From: Streptomyces sp. MBT53
Lineage (GTDB): Bacteria; Actinomycetota; Actinomycetes; Streptomycetales; Streptomycetaceae
Length of the DNA stretch: 64,000 nucleotides
Direction of reading: 5' to 3'
Assembly (NCBI RefSeq): GCF_016654115.1
Contig: NZ_JAEQAZ010000018.1
Coordinates: forward strand, 1-64,000
The stretch's first letter is position 1. Every line of letters starts with the position of its first letter. The notes under the pieces were generated by a model. The model was not told where the DNA came from, made no database searches, and saw only the letters and a list, made by a program, of their open reading frames with translations. Positions 1-8,583 of this stretch are shown in pieces. The position numbers and the translations under genes are program-made.

Positions 1-82
1 CTGCGGGGTCCGGGGCCTCCCAGGCGGGCATCCCGTGTTCGGGGACGACATGCGTGGGCCGGAAGCCGGGGGTGGTCGTCAT
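1..82 (-). CDS. 5' end of a small conserved protein, cut by the window edge
   Basis: An ATG at 82 opens a frame that runs without a stop off the left edge. Its visible residues begin MTTTPGFRPTHVVPEHG and continue PAWEAPDP. I recall this opening from short Streptomyces proteins with an SH3-like fold that sit directly downstream of FHA/ABC exporters, but only 27 residues are visible. It starts 9 bp after the stop of the exporter gene on the same strand, so the two are probably co-transcribed. The function cannot be judged from this fragment. Confidence 0.6.
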   Translation of the reverse strand, partial: MTTTPGFRPTHVVPEHGMPAWEAPDPA

Positions 83-91
83 CGGGGCGCC

Positions 92-2431
92 CTATTTCCG
101 CATCACGGCGGGTTCGTGCCGGCGCAGCAGCCGGGACACCAGGAAGCCGAAGAGCAGCGACAGCACGACCAGCATGCCCATGTTGAGCAGCCAGGCCCCG
201 GCCGAGTGCCGGAACAGCGGATCGCCGGTCAGTTCGCCCGGGACGATGCGGGACAGTCCGATGGTGCCGGCCATGCCGCCGAGCGCCCACCGCGAGGGCA
301 CGAGCCAGGAGAGCTGTTCCAGGCCGGGTACGCCGTGCAGTTTCAACAGGGCGCCGCAGAACACCACTTGGACGATGGCGAGCAGCACGAGCAGCGGCAT
401 CGTCACCTCCTCCTTGCGCACCGTCGCGGAGACCAGCAGGCCCAGCATCATCGCCGTGAAAGCCAACAGGGCGACGGCCACGGTGATCTCGATCAGGGGT
501 GGCATCAACACCCCTTTTCCGCGCGGTGCGTTGAGGTCGACGCCGAACAGACCGACCAGGGTGAGAACGACGGCCTGGGCCACGGTGATCGCGCCCAGTA
601 CGACGACCTTGGAGAGCAGGTACGCCGATCTGGACAGGCCGACGGCTCTCTCGCGCCGGTAGATCGCGCGTTCCTTCACGAGTTCGCGCACGGCGTTGGC
701 CGCGCCGGTCAGCACCCCGCCGACGCAGAGGATGAGCAGCGCGTTCATCGCCGTCTCCTGCGTCAGCTTGCTCCCGGCCAGCGCGCGGGCCATCGCGCCC
801 ATCACGAACGGCAGCGCGATCATGATGGCCAGGAAGGTCCGGTCGGCGGCAAGGGCGGCGGCGTAACGCCTTACCAGCGTGCCGAGTTGGGCGCTACGGC
901 TGCGGGGCCGGGGCGGCGGGGCCACGGCGACCGGGCCGGAGCCGAGCAGGTGGGGCTGCGCGGTGGAGTTGCGGATGTACTGGCGTTGGAAGGGGGATTC
1001 CCTGAACTCCCCTGCCCAGTCCCGGTCCTGATCGCGTTCGAAGGACTCGAAGGCCTCCGGCCAGTGCTCGAAGCCGAAGAACGCGAGGGCGTCTCCGGGC
1101 GGCCCGTAGTAGGCGACCTTGCCGCCGGGCGCGAGCACCAGGAGGCGGTCGCAGACGTCGAGACTGAGGACGCTGTGCGTGACGACGATGACGGTGCGGC
1201 CGTCGTCCGCGAGGCCGCGCAGCATGTGCATCACCGAGCGGTCCATACCGGGGTCGAGGCCGGAGGTCGGTTCGTCGAGGAAGAGCAGCGACGGCTTGGT
1301 CAGCAGTTCAAGCGCCACGCTGACCCGCTTGCGCTGGCCGCCGGAGAGGCTGTGCACGGGCTGCTCGGCCCGCTGCTGGAGGCCCAGTTCACCGACGACC
1401 TCCTCGACCCGGGCCTGCCGCTCGGCCTTCGCCGTGTCCTGGGGGAAGCGCAGTTCGGCCGCGTAGGACAGGGCGCTGTGGACGGTCAGCTGGGCGTGCA
1501 GGATGTCGTCCTGCGGGACGAGGCCGATGCGCTGGCGCAGTTCGGCGTAGTCGCGGTAGAGGTCGCGGCCGTCGTAGAGGACGGTGCCGCGGTCGGCGGG
1601 GCGCTGGCCGGTGAGGGCGTTGAGCAGGGTGGACTTGCCGGCGCCGCTGGGGCCGACGACGGCGAGCAGGCACTTCTCGCCGACCGGGAACGACACCTGG
1701 TCGAGCAGGACCTTGCGGCCGTGGTCGACGGCGACCGTGAGGTCCTGGACGTCGAGGCAGACCTCGCCGGTGTCGACGTACTCCTGCAGTTGGTCGCCGA
1801 CGAGGCAGAACGCGGAGTGTCCGATGCCGACGATGTCGCCCGGGCCCATGGGGGCGCGGGTGACGGGCTGGCCGTTGAGGTAGGTGCCGTTGTGGCTGCC
1901 GAGGTCGACGATCTCGTACGTCCCGTCCGGCATGGCCCGCAGTTCGGCGTGGCGGCGGGAGACGATCAGGTCGTCGACGACGAGGTCGTTCTCGGCGGCC
2001 CGGCCGATGCGGACCGTCCGGGCGGGCAGCGGCCGTACGGTGGTCGGCTGCCGGAAGGTGCCGGTGAAGGCGGGCATGGACACGGCCGAGGGGCGTTCCG
2101 GAGCCGGGGCCGGGCGGTCGGCCAGGGTCACGCACGGGCCGTCGGCCGCGCTGCCGAAGCGGATCACGCTGCCGGGGCCGACGCCCCACTGCTGGACGCG
2201 GCGGCCGTCGGCGTAGGTGCCGTTCGTGCTGTGTTCGTCCTCCAGCGTCCAGTGGTCGGCGTCGGGCCGCAGTACCGCGTGGTGCCAGGAGACCCGGGCG
2301 TCGTCGATGACGATGTCGCTCAGCGGGTCGCGGCCCACGTGGTAGTCGCGGCTGGGGGTCATGACCGTGGAGCCCGACTCCGTCTCCAGGAGGAGTTCGG
2401 GCGCGGTCGGCGCCATCGGCCGCTCTGACAT
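92..2431 (-). CDS. FHA-domain ABC transporter, ATPase fused to ABC-2 permease
   Basis: 779-aa membrane exporter subunit. Two forkhead-associated phosphothreonine-binding domains lie at about residues 15-90 and 125-200 (each with an SxxH-type core, e.g. SRRHAEL and NGTYLNG). An ABC ATPase follows at about 220-450 with Walker A GPSGAGKST, signature SLSGGQRKR and Walker B LLFLDEPTSGLD. The last 270 residues form an ABC-2-type membrane domain with about six helices. The layout matches the Rv1747 type of actinobacterial exporter, in which Ser/Thr kinases act through the FHA domains (family knowledge). I chose the ATG at 2431 (MSERPMAP) over the in-frame ATG ten codons upstream, because the upstream stretch does not look like FHA sequence. 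The substrate is unknown. A small partner gene follows at once. Confidence 0.92.
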   Translation of the reverse strand: MSERPMAPTAPELLLETESGSTVMTPSRDYHVGRDPLSDIVIDDARVSWHHAVLRPDADHWTLEDEHSTNGTYADGRRVQQWGVGPGSVIRFGSAADGPCVTLADRPAPAPERPSAVSMPAFTGTFRQPTTVRPLPARTVRIGRAAENDLVVDDLIVSRRHAELRAMPDGTYEIVDLGSHNGTYLNGQPVTRAPMGPGDIVGIGHSAFCLVGDQLQEYVDTGEVCLDVQDLTVAVDHGRKVLLDQVSFPVGEKCLLAVVGPSGAGKSTLLNALTGQRPADRGTVLYDGRDLYRDYAELRQRIGLVPQDDILHAQLTVHSALSYAAELRFPQDTAKAERQARVEEVVGELGLQQRAEQPVHSLSGGQRKRVSVALELLTKPSLLFLDEPTSGLDPGMDRSVMHMLRGLADDGRTVIVVTHSVLSLDVCDRLLVLAPGGKVAYYGPPGDALAFFGFEHWPEAFESFERDQDRDWAGEFRESPFQRQYIRNSTAQPHLLGSGPVAVAPPPRPRSRSAQLGTLVRRYAAALAADRTFLAIMIALPFVMGAMARALAGSKLTQETAMNALLILCVGGVLTGAANAVRELVKERAIYRRERAVGLSRSAYLLSKVVVLGAITVAQAVVLTLVGLFGVDLNAPRGKGVLMPPLIEITVAVALLAFTAMMLGLLVSATVRKEEVTMPLLVLLAIVQVVFCGALLKLHGVPGLEQLSWLVPSRWALGGMAGTIGLSRIVPGELTGDPLFRHSAGAWLLNMGMLVVLSLLFGFLVSRLLRRHEPAVMRK

Positions 2432-2503
2432 GCCCCGAATTCTACCGATTGGTTCACCCATGCGCCCGGCCAGCGGTCAGGGCTGCGCGACGGGCGACAC
2501 GTG

Positions 2504-2920
2504 TCAGGCGACAGGGACGACGAGTGCGGGAACGGTCCGCTGCATACGGAGGGCGTCCACCGATTCGGCGAGCAGCTCGTACTCGGTGGTCTCGTCGCTG
2601 ATGGCGATCTGCACCAGCCGGCCGGCCGCCAACTCGTAGGCGACCTGCTCCTGATGGCCGACGTCACGGGCCCAGGTGCGTAACGCCTTGGGCACATCCG
2701 GCGCCGTGTCGGCGACCGGCACCAGTGCCCCCCGGGGGAAGCGCGGGTTCTCCGGCTGCGGGTCGAGCCGGTCGGCCATCCACACCGCGCGGTCCCGTAA
2801 CCACCACAGAGCGAGCGCCAGCGTGGGGGCGCGGTAGGTGCCCAGGGGCACACCGACGCGCTGTCCGTCGCAGGTACCGTACGCGGTGACATGGCACAGG
2901 AATTCGTCGTGCACGTTCAC
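2504..2920 (-). CDS. Conserved hypothetical protein with two TTA codons
   Basis: 138-aa soluble protein with a GTG start; a second GTG lies two codons downstream. I do not recognise the family. It has no signal peptide or membrane segment; it is mixed alpha/beta with a Trp-rich stretch (LALWWLRDRAVWMADRL) near residues 36-52. Codons 41 and 80 are both TTA (2798-2800 and 2681-2683), the rarest Streptomyces codon, read by the bldA tRNA. Two in one short gene suggest translation mainly in developing or late cultures, or recent acquisition. It lies 72 bp upstream of the FHA-ABC gene on the same strand and could share its transcript. Codon bias is otherwise normal, so a real gene is likely. Confidence 0.75.
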   Translation of the reverse strand: MNVHDEFLCHVTAYGTCDGQRVGVPLGTYRAPTLALALWWLRDRAVWMADRLDPQPENPRFPRGALVPVADTAPDVPKALRTWARDVGHQEQVAYELAAGRLVQIAISDETTEYELLAESVDALRMQRTVPALVVPVA

Positions 2921-3164
2921 TCCCCCGTCGCGTGTCTCGATTGCCGGTCGGGCCTCGCTTTCGATGCGGCTCTGGCTGGCGGCTCGGGTGGCTCAGGTGG
3001 TGCGCACGATGGCGGATTCGCATCGTGAAGTTGTGCTCTAGCAGACGAGTATGTTCACTCCTGAAACACTGTCACCACGACTTTTTAGCCAGTCTCTTGG
3101 CATATTCACAGCCTCTTATGGCCGAAAAGCTTCGGGATCCCTTTTGTGGCGATCTCCGACGGCC

Positions 3165-3181
3165 ATTACCCGAGGGGTAAT
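3165..3181. promoter_or_regulatory. Perfect 17-bp palindrome upstream of SnoaL-like gene
   Basis: ATTACCC-GAG-GGGTAAT has perfect 7-bp arms around a 3-bp centre. It lies about 104 bp before the start at 3285, in the AT-richer 2921-3284 gap between divergent genes. The size and symmetry suit a dimeric repressor such as TetR or MarR. The rest of the 364-bp gap shows no gene. Confidence 0.5.
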
Positions 3182-3284
3182 CGACCTTCCGCGCGGCCCC
3201 CGGCATGGTGGAACCACCGGGTCGACACGCACCGAGATCCGGTCCCTGACCAGTACGAACGACCTCGACGGAGGCTGATTCACC

Positions 3285-3662
3285 ATGTCCGAGAACACCG
3301 CCCGATACGAGAATGCCGTCGCCCGCTACTTCGAGGCCTGGAACGCGGGCTCCCCGGAGGCACTGGCGAAGGCGGTTGCCGCCGCCTGGTCCGTCGAGGG
3401 TACTTATACCGACCCATTGGCGACAGTCACCGGCCACACGGAGATCGCCGGACTGATCGCCGGGGCGCACGCTCAGTTCCCGGGGTTCGCCTTCCGTCCC
3501 CTCGGGGCAGTCGACGGACACCACGACACCGCCCGCTTCTCCTGGGAGTTGGTGAGCGAGGCCGACGGCTCGGCACCCGTCGCCGGCTTCGACGTGATCA
3601 CCCTGGACGCGGACGGCCGCATCCGCTCCGTGCTCGGTTTCCTCGACCGGGTGCCCGCCTGA
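3285..3662 (+). CDS. SnoaL/NTF2-like nuclear transport factor 2 family protein
   Basis: 125-aa cytosolic protein with the helical start (VARYFEAWNAGSPEALAKAV), the WSVEGTYTDPLA segment and the C-terminal sheet of the SnoaL-like cone fold. Family members are small isomerases, cyclases, hydrolases or ligand binders; the reaction here cannot be told from sequence. The ATG at 3285 follows a GGAGG box. It is convergent with the AraC-type gene, whose stop is 21 bp away. The 17-bp palindrome upstream suggests repression by an unknown factor encoded elsewhere. Confidence 0.8.
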   Translation: MSENTARYENAVARYFEAWNAGSPEALAKAVAAAWSVEGTYTDPLATVTGHTEIAGLIAGAHAQFPGFAFRPLGAVDGHHDTARFSWELVSEADGSAPVAGFDVITLDADGRIRSVLGFLDRVPA

Positions 3663-3683
3663 CCGTACGGCTCGGAGAGCGGC

Positions 3684-4613
3684 TCAGTTCCTCGCCAGGG
3701 CTTCTTCCCGGTACCGCCTCGGTGCCACCCCGACCGCGCGCTTGAAGGCGTTGCTGAAGGCGCTCTCGGAGGTGTAACCGACGGACCGGGCCAGGGCGCC
3801 GACCGGGGCGGCGTCCTGGCGGAGGGCCCGGGCGGCCAGGTTCATGCGCCAGTTCAGCAGATACGTCAGGGGCGGCACTCCGGCCGCTTCCTTGAACCGT
3901 ACGGCGAACGTGGTGCGGGACATCGCCGCCGCCCGGGCCAACTCCTCCAGCTGCCAGGGGTGGGCCGGGTCGCCGTGCATCAACCGCAGGGCGGGGGCCA
4001 GCCGTTCGTCGGCGAGGGCGCGCAGCCAGCCGGGCGGCAGCCCGTCCGACTCGGCCAGACACACCCGCAGCACCTGCACGAACATCAGCTGGGCGAGCTG
4101 CGCGGACACGAACTCGACGCCCGCCCTACGCGTCCGCATCTCGGCCGCCAACTGCCCGATGAGCCACCGCAGTACACCCGCCTCGGGCGAGTCGGCCCGC
4201 ACGTGGACCAGCTCCGGAAGCGCCCGGCGCAGCAGGTCGCCGCGGTCGCGGCTCAGGTCGATGTGCCCGGAGACGCAGGCGACGTCCACCGCCTCACCCT
4301 GCCCGAGGCGGCCCATCCGCGTCTCCGGGTCCATGACGACGTCGTCGGAGTCGGTCGGCTCGACACCGGGCCGGCTGCACAGCGTGTACGGCTGCCCGCC
4401 GTCGGAGATCACGACGTCCCCCTCGGCGAGCCGCAACGGCTCACCGCCGTCGTCCCGGACCAGCAAGCAGCTGCCCTGAAGCACGGCGTTGACCTTCAGC
4501 CGGTCGCGTCCGCGCAGCTGGATGGCCCAGTCGCCGCCGGCCGTGAACCCGCCGGAGAACACACTGCGGGCATCGGCGACGGCGAGGGCGTCGGACAGGG
4601 GATCCAGGGTCAT
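3684..4613 (-). CDS. AraC-family regulator with cupin sensor domain
   Basis: 309-aa DNA-binding regulator. Residues 1-180 form a cupin-type ligand domain (FTAGGDWAIQLRGRDRLKVN, then GEPLRLAEGDVVI). Residues about 205-305 carry the two AraC helix-turn-helix motifs (LEELARAAAMSRTTFAVRF and ARSVGYTSESAFSNAFKRA). Start set at the ATG at 4613 (MTLDPLSD), as an upstream ATG only adds six poorly coding codons. It is divergent from an SDR gene across 104 bp, an arrangement in which such cupin-AraC proteins usually control the neighbour. The ligand is unknown. Confidence 0.9.
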   Translation of the reverse strand: MTLDPLSDALAVADARSVFSGGFTAGGDWAIQLRGRDRLKVNAVLQGSCLLVRDDGGEPLRLAEGDVVISDGGQPYTLCSRPGVEPTDSDDVVMDPETRMGRLGQGEAVDVACVSGHIDLSRDRGDLLRRALPELVHVRADSPEAGVLRWLIGQLAAEMRTRRAGVEFVSAQLAQLMFVQVLRVCLAESDGLPPGWLRALADERLAPALRLMHGDPAHPWQLEELARAAAMSRTTFAVRFKEAAGVPPLTYLLNWRMNLAARALRQDAAPVGALARSVGYTSESAFSNAFKRAVGVAPRRYREEALARN

Positions 4614-4717
4614 TCTCGAACTATCACGCAAGTAATGCGGATTCTCAAGTATTCATCGTACGGAACGGTCGACCTACGGTGGTCTCACCAGCTCAAGCTG
4701 ACAAGGAGAGCGCAGAC

Positions 4718-5704
4718 ATGACCACCACCGCACAGCAGCCCCTGAACTCCGGCTTCGGCGCCGCGTCCACCGCCGAGGAGGTGATCAAGGGCATCGACCT
4801 CACCGGCAAGGTCGCGATCGTCACGGGCGGCTACTCCGGCATCGGCCTGGAGACCGCCCGCGTGCTGCGCGCCGCCGGCGCCGAGATCGTCGTACCGGCG
4901 AGGGACGTGGAGCGGGCCCGGACGGCGCTCAAGGCCGTGCCCGGAGCCGAGGTCGAGTATCTGGACCTGCTGGACCCGGCGTCCATCGACACCTTCGCGG
5001 AGAAGTTCCTCGCCTCCGGGCGTCCGCTGCACCTCCTGGTGAACAACGCCGGGATCATGGCGACCCCGCTGGCCCGGGACACGCGCGGCTACGAGGCGCA
5101 GTTCGCCATCAACCACCTGGGCCACTTCCAGCTGACCACCCGGCTGTGGCCGGCGCTGGTCGCGGCGAAGGGCGCGCGGGTCGTCGTCCTGTCCTCGCGG
5201 GGCATCCGCTTCGCCGGTGTCGACTTCGACGACCTGAACTTCGAGCACCGGACCTACGAGCCGTTCCTCGCCTACGGCCAGTCGAAGACGGCAAACGCCC
5301 TCTTCGCCGTCGAGGTGGACCGGCGCGGCAAGGAGCACGGTATTCGTGCCTTCGCCGTGCACCCGGGCCTGATCATCGACACCGGCCTGGTCAAGCACAT
5401 CGACCCGGCGATGCTGCAGGCCGCGGGCGCGCTCGACAGCGCGGGCGAGCCGATCCGCGACCCGGAGCGGCAGATGAAGACCGTGCAGCAGGGCGCGGCC
5501 ACCACCGTCTGGGCCGCGACCAGCCCGCGGCTCGACGGCCTCGGCGGGGTCTACTGCGAGAACGTCGACATCACCCCGCTGATGACCCCCGAGAACGAGG
5601 CCGCCTGGGCCACCGGGGACACGATCCCGGGGGTGCTCCTCCGTGCCGTGGACCCGGAGGCGGCGGCCCGTCTCTGGGAGGTCAGCGAGCGGCTCATCGC
5701 CTAG
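4718..5704 (+). CDS. Short-chain dehydrogenase/reductase, WW-oxidoreductase-like
   Basis: 328-aa NAD(P)-dependent oxidoreductase. The Rossmann motif TGGYSGIG is near residue 38, NNAG follows near 110, the catalytic Ser lies in VVLSSRG, and YGQSKTAN supplies Tyr and Lys (YxxxK). The length and ending resemble the retinol dehydrogenase/WWOX-like SDR branch often paired with AraC-type regulators in Streptomyces. The start is the ATG at 4718 after AAGGAGAGCG. Its divergent AraC neighbour is the likely regulator. It converges with an aldo-keto reductase only 3 bp after its stop. The substrate is unknown. Confidence 0.92.
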   Translation: MTTTAQQPLNSGFGAASTAEEVIKGIDLTGKVAIVTGGYSGIGLETARVLRAAGAEIVVPARDVERARTALKAVPGAEVEYLDLLDPASIDTFAEKFLASGRPLHLLVNNAGIMATPLARDTRGYEAQFAINHLGHFQLTTRLWPALVAAKGARVVVLSSRGIRFAGVDFDDLNFEHRTYEPFLAYGQSKTANALFAVEVDRRGKEHGIRAFAVHPGLIIDTGLVKHIDPAMLQAAGALDSAGEPIRDPERQMKTVQQGAATTVWAATSPRLDGLGGVYCENVDITPLMTPENEAAWATGDTIPGVLLRAVDPEAAARLWEVSERLIA

Positions 5705-5707
5705 CCG

Positions 5708-6700
5708 TTACGGCCTGACGATCGCGTCGATGCGGGCCAGTTCCTCGGCGTCGAAGTCCAGGTTGCGGGTGGCCGCGACGCTGTCCTCGATCTGCTGCGG
5801 GCTGCTCGCACCGACCAGGGCCGAGGTGACCCGCCCGCCGCGCAGCACCCAGGCCAGGGCCAGCTGCGCGAGGGTCTGACCGCGGCCCTTGGCGACGTCG
5901 TCGAGGGCGCGCAACTGCCCCACCAGATCCTCGGTGACCGCGTCCGAGTTCAGGAACGGGCTGTCGCTCGCCGCCCGGGAACCCTCCGGGATGCCGTCGA
6001 GGTAGCGGGAGCTGAGCAGCCCCTGCTCCAGCGGGGAGAAGACGATGGAGCCGACCTGGAGTTCGTCGAGGGCATCGAGCAGGCCCTCGTCCTCGGGGCG
6101 CCGGTCGAGCATCGAGTAGCGCGGCTGGTGGATGAGCAGCGGGGTGCCCAGCTCGCCGAGGATGCGGGCGGCCTCCCGGGTCTGCTCGGCCGAGTAGTTG
6201 GAGATGCCGACGTAGAGCGCCTTGCCCTGCTGGACCGCCGAGTGCAGGGCGCCCATCGTCTCATCGAGGGGAGTCTCGGGGTCGGGGCGGTGCGAGTAGA
6301 AGACGTCGACGTAGTCCAGGCCCATGCGCGTGAGGCTCTGGTCGAGCGAGGACAGCAGGTACTTGCGCGAACCCCACTCGCCGTAGGGGCCGGGCCACAT
6401 CAGATAGCCGGCCTTGGTGGAGATCACCAGCTCGTCGCGGTACGACCCGAAGTCCGCCTTCAGCGCCTCGCCGAGGGCGGACTCGGCGGCGCCGGGCGGC
6501 GGGCCGTAGTTGTTCGCCAGGTCGAAGTGGGTGACGCCGAGGTCGAAGGCACGGCGCAGGATGGCGCGCTGGGTGTCGACCGGGCGGTCGGGCCCGAAGT
6601 TGTGCCACAGGCCGAGCGAGATCGCGGGGAGCTTCAGACCGCTGCGGCCGGTGCGCCGGTAGGGCAGGTCCGCGTAGCGGTCGGGGTGTGCGGTGTACAA
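5708..6700 (-). CDS. Aldo/keto reductase, YghZ-like, TTG start
   Basis: 330-aa NADPH-dependent reductase of the L-glyceraldehyde-3-phosphate reductase (YghZ/GpR) type. Visible features are the start YTAHPDRYADLPYRRTGRSG, the catalytic Asp-Tyr pair in DLANNYGPP, Lys in STKAGYLMWPGPYG, and the active-site His in VFYSHRPDPETP. An upstream ATG at 6814 would add 38 residues unlike the family. The TTG at 6698-6700 lies 5 nt after GGAG and gives the usual N-terminus, so I use it. In other bacteria this enzyme detoxifies methylglyoxal-type aldehydes; here the substrate is inferred. Confidence 0.88.
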   Translation of the reverse strand: MYTAHPDRYADLPYRRTGRSGLKLPAISLGLWHNFGPDRPVDTQRAILRRAFDLGVTHFDLANNYGPPPGAAESALGEALKADFGSYRDELVISTKAGYLMWPGPYGEWGSRKYLLSSLDQSLTRMGLDYVDVFYSHRPDPETPLDETMGALHSAVQQGKALYVGISNYSAEQTREAARILGELGTPLLIHQPRYSMLDRRPEDEGLLDALDELQVGSIVFSPLEQGLLSSRYLDGIPEGSRAASDSPFLNSDAVTEDLVGQLRALDDVAKGRGQTLAQLALAWVLRGGRVTSALVGASSPQQIEDSVAATRNLDFDAEELARIDAIVRP

Positions 6701-6823
6701 CGCGACTCCAGAGGGGTTGGCACGGTTTCCTGAGAACCGTGTCCACTCTTTCGTGACCTGGGGGCATTGGTCCAACAGAGGAATCCGATGGAACTCAGCG
6801 ATGAGGTCGCTCAATCGCTGGAT

Positions 6824-7300
6824 TCACGGGCCGTGGAGCGCCCCCACCTGCCAGAGCCGAGCGGTGCCGTCGTCGCTGGACGTGGCGAGCAGGTGTCCTC
6901 GGGGGCTGAAGGCCGTATGGGTGATCGCGTCCGTGTGACCGGAGAGCCGCTCACCGTCCGGTCGGCCCGTGACCGGGTCCCACAACCTCACGGTCCGGTC
7001 CAGGCCGGCCGTGGCCAGCCCACCGAACGGCGAGAAGACGATGCCCCAGATCGGCGCGGTGTGCCCGGTGAGCGGCTCGCCGAGCGGCTGCCCCCGAGCG
7101 GAGTCCCAGACACGTGCCGTGCCGTCGTCGGCCCCCGTGGCCAGTAGTCGTCCGTCGTGACTGAAGGCCACGCAGGCCACCGCGGCCAAGTGCCCGGTCA
7201 GTGCCTCCCCGACGGGTTCTCCGGTGAAGGGCTTCCACCGTCGTACGGTCATGTCCGCGCTGGCCGTGGCGCCCCGGGTTTCCCCACGTCTGTCCGGCAC
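6824..7300 (-). pseudogene. C-terminal remnant of a WD40-repeat protein
   Basis: 158 residues hold three full and one partial WD40 blades (LTGHLAAVACVAFSHDGRLL, GTARVWD, LTGHTAPIWGIVFSP, DRTVRLWD, LSGHTDAITHTAFSPRG, GTARLWQ). A propeller needs about seven blades, and Streptomyces proteins of this kind usually have a long N-terminal kinase, caspase or NACHT-like region. Here the frame starts inside a blade (ASADMTVRRW), and the DNA upstream already belongs to the next gene's promoter. I read it as the tail of a deleted gene. Expression as a short peptide cannot be excluded. Confidence 0.65.
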
Positions 7301-7362
7301 CGTGTTCGATGCGGACGCGTCGCACCACCTACTCCAGGTCCGTGATGCGGAGGAACCAAGCC

Positions 7363-7572
7363 GTGTCCGACCACACTTTCCTGATCATGACCGCCGGTGC
7401 TCTCGTCCTCGTGGTCGCCGCCCTGGTGGGAGCGGGGACCGGCTACCTCGCGCGACGGGACCGGGCCACGTACCCCACCGCGGTGGCCCGAGCAGCGATC
7501 GCCTTCGCCGCGACCCTCACGCTCGCCGCGAACGTCACGGCCGCCCTGGCTTCCTTGGCCGGACCGCGGTGA
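7363..7572 (+). CDS. Small two-helix membrane protein
   Basis: 69-aa protein with two predicted membrane helices (LIMTAGALVLVVAALVGAGT and AAIAFAATLTLAANVTAALA) joined by a short basic loop (ARRDRATYPT). The GTG at 7363 lies 9 nt after GGAGG (7351 region), a better start than the ATGs upstream, which have no ribosome site. I do not recognise a characterised family. It precedes a LysR gene by 93 bp on the same strand. Confidence 0.7.
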   Translation: MSDHTFLIMTAGALVLVVAALVGAGTGYLARRDRATYPTAVARAAIAFAATLTLAANVTAALASLAGPR

Positions 7573-7665
7573 TCACCCGGCTCCGAGGCATCGGCCGCCG
7601 GGCCGCGCGGTCCACACCTCTACCATTGCGGAGTAAGGCCACACGGTCCCGCGGGAGAAGGTCTG

Positions 7666-8556
7666 ATGGAACTGCGCCACCTCCAGCACTTCGTCGCGGT
7701 CGCCGAGGACCAGCACTTCACCCGGGCCGCCGAACGGCTCCTGGTGTCCCAGTCGGGCCTGTCCGCGTCGATCCGGGCGCTGGAGCGGGAGCTGCAGACC
7801 CCGCTGTTCGTGCGGACGACCAGGAGGGTGACCCTCACGCCGGCCGGCCGGGCGCTGTTGACCGAGGCGGAACGGATCCTCGCGCAGGTCCGGTCGGCAC
7901 ACGAGGCGGTGGCCGCGGTGCAGGGCGTGCTGCGCGGCACCCTCTCCCTGGGCACCGAGCAGTGCATCGCCGGGGTGCATGTGGCGGGGCTGCTCGCCGC
8001 GTTCCGGCGTCGGCACCCGGACGTGGAGATCCGGCTGCGCCAGGCGGGTTCCGGTGCGCTGGCGGAGGAGGTCGCGGCCGGGCGCCTCGACCTGGCCTTC
8101 GCCTACCGGACCCAGGCGGACACCGACCAGCTGCGCTCGGTGTCCCTCACCAGCGAGCCGATGACCGTGCTGTGCCATCCCAGCCACCGGCTGGCCCGGA
8201 TCGGCGCGGCGGTGACTCCGGACGACCTCGGCGGCGAGGTCTTCGTCGACTTCCACCCGGACTGGGCCTCGCGCCGCACGACAGACGCCGTCTTCGCCGC
8301 GGCGGGCGTACGGCGGACGGTCGCGCTGGAGGTCAACGACGTGCACAGCCTGCTCGATCTGATCGACGAGAACCTCGGGATCGCCGTGGTCCCCCAGCAC
8401 TTCCGCCACAAGCGCGAGCCCCTCACCGCGCTCCCCCTCAAGGGAACGGGCGAGGAGGTGTACGAGACGGTGGCCCTGCTTCCGCCCCCGCAGGCCACCA
8501 GTCCGGCGGCCCGCGCCCTGATGACCCTGCTGGAAACCGGGACTCCGGCCGCATGA
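7666..8556 (+). CDS. LysR-family transcriptional regulator
   Basis: 296-aa regulator. The N-terminal winged helix-turn-helix (MELRHLQHFVAVAEDQHFTR through SQSGLSASIRALERELQ) is followed by a type-2 periplasmic-binding-fold effector domain from about residue 90 (GTLSLGTEQCIAGVHVAGLL). The ATG follows a GAGAAGG box. A DinB-like gene starts 27 bp downstream in the same direction, so they may form an operon. There is no divergent gene, so the target is not obvious from context. Confidence 0.9.
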   Translation: MELRHLQHFVAVAEDQHFTRAAERLLVSQSGLSASIRALERELQTPLFVRTTRRVTLTPAGRALLTEAERILAQVRSAHEAVAAVQGVLRGTLSLGTEQCIAGVHVAGLLAAFRRRHPDVEIRLRQAGSGALAEEVAAGRLDLAFAYRTQADTDQLRSVSLTSEPMTVLCHPSHRLARIGAAVTPDDLGGEVFVDFHPDWASRRTTDAVFAAAGVRRTVALEVNDVHSLLDLIDENLGIAVVPQHFRHKREPLTALPLKGTGEEVYETVALLPPPQATSPAARALMTLLETGTPAA

Positions 8557-8583
8557 GGGACGGCGATGCGCGATGGTGGTCGT

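Noticed and set aside
35..2428. Long open plus-strand frame opposite the FHA-ABC exporter
   Set aside because: It is the antisense of a clear gene; its translation is low-complexity Gly/Ala/Asp-rich with no domain, as expected from high-GC third positions.
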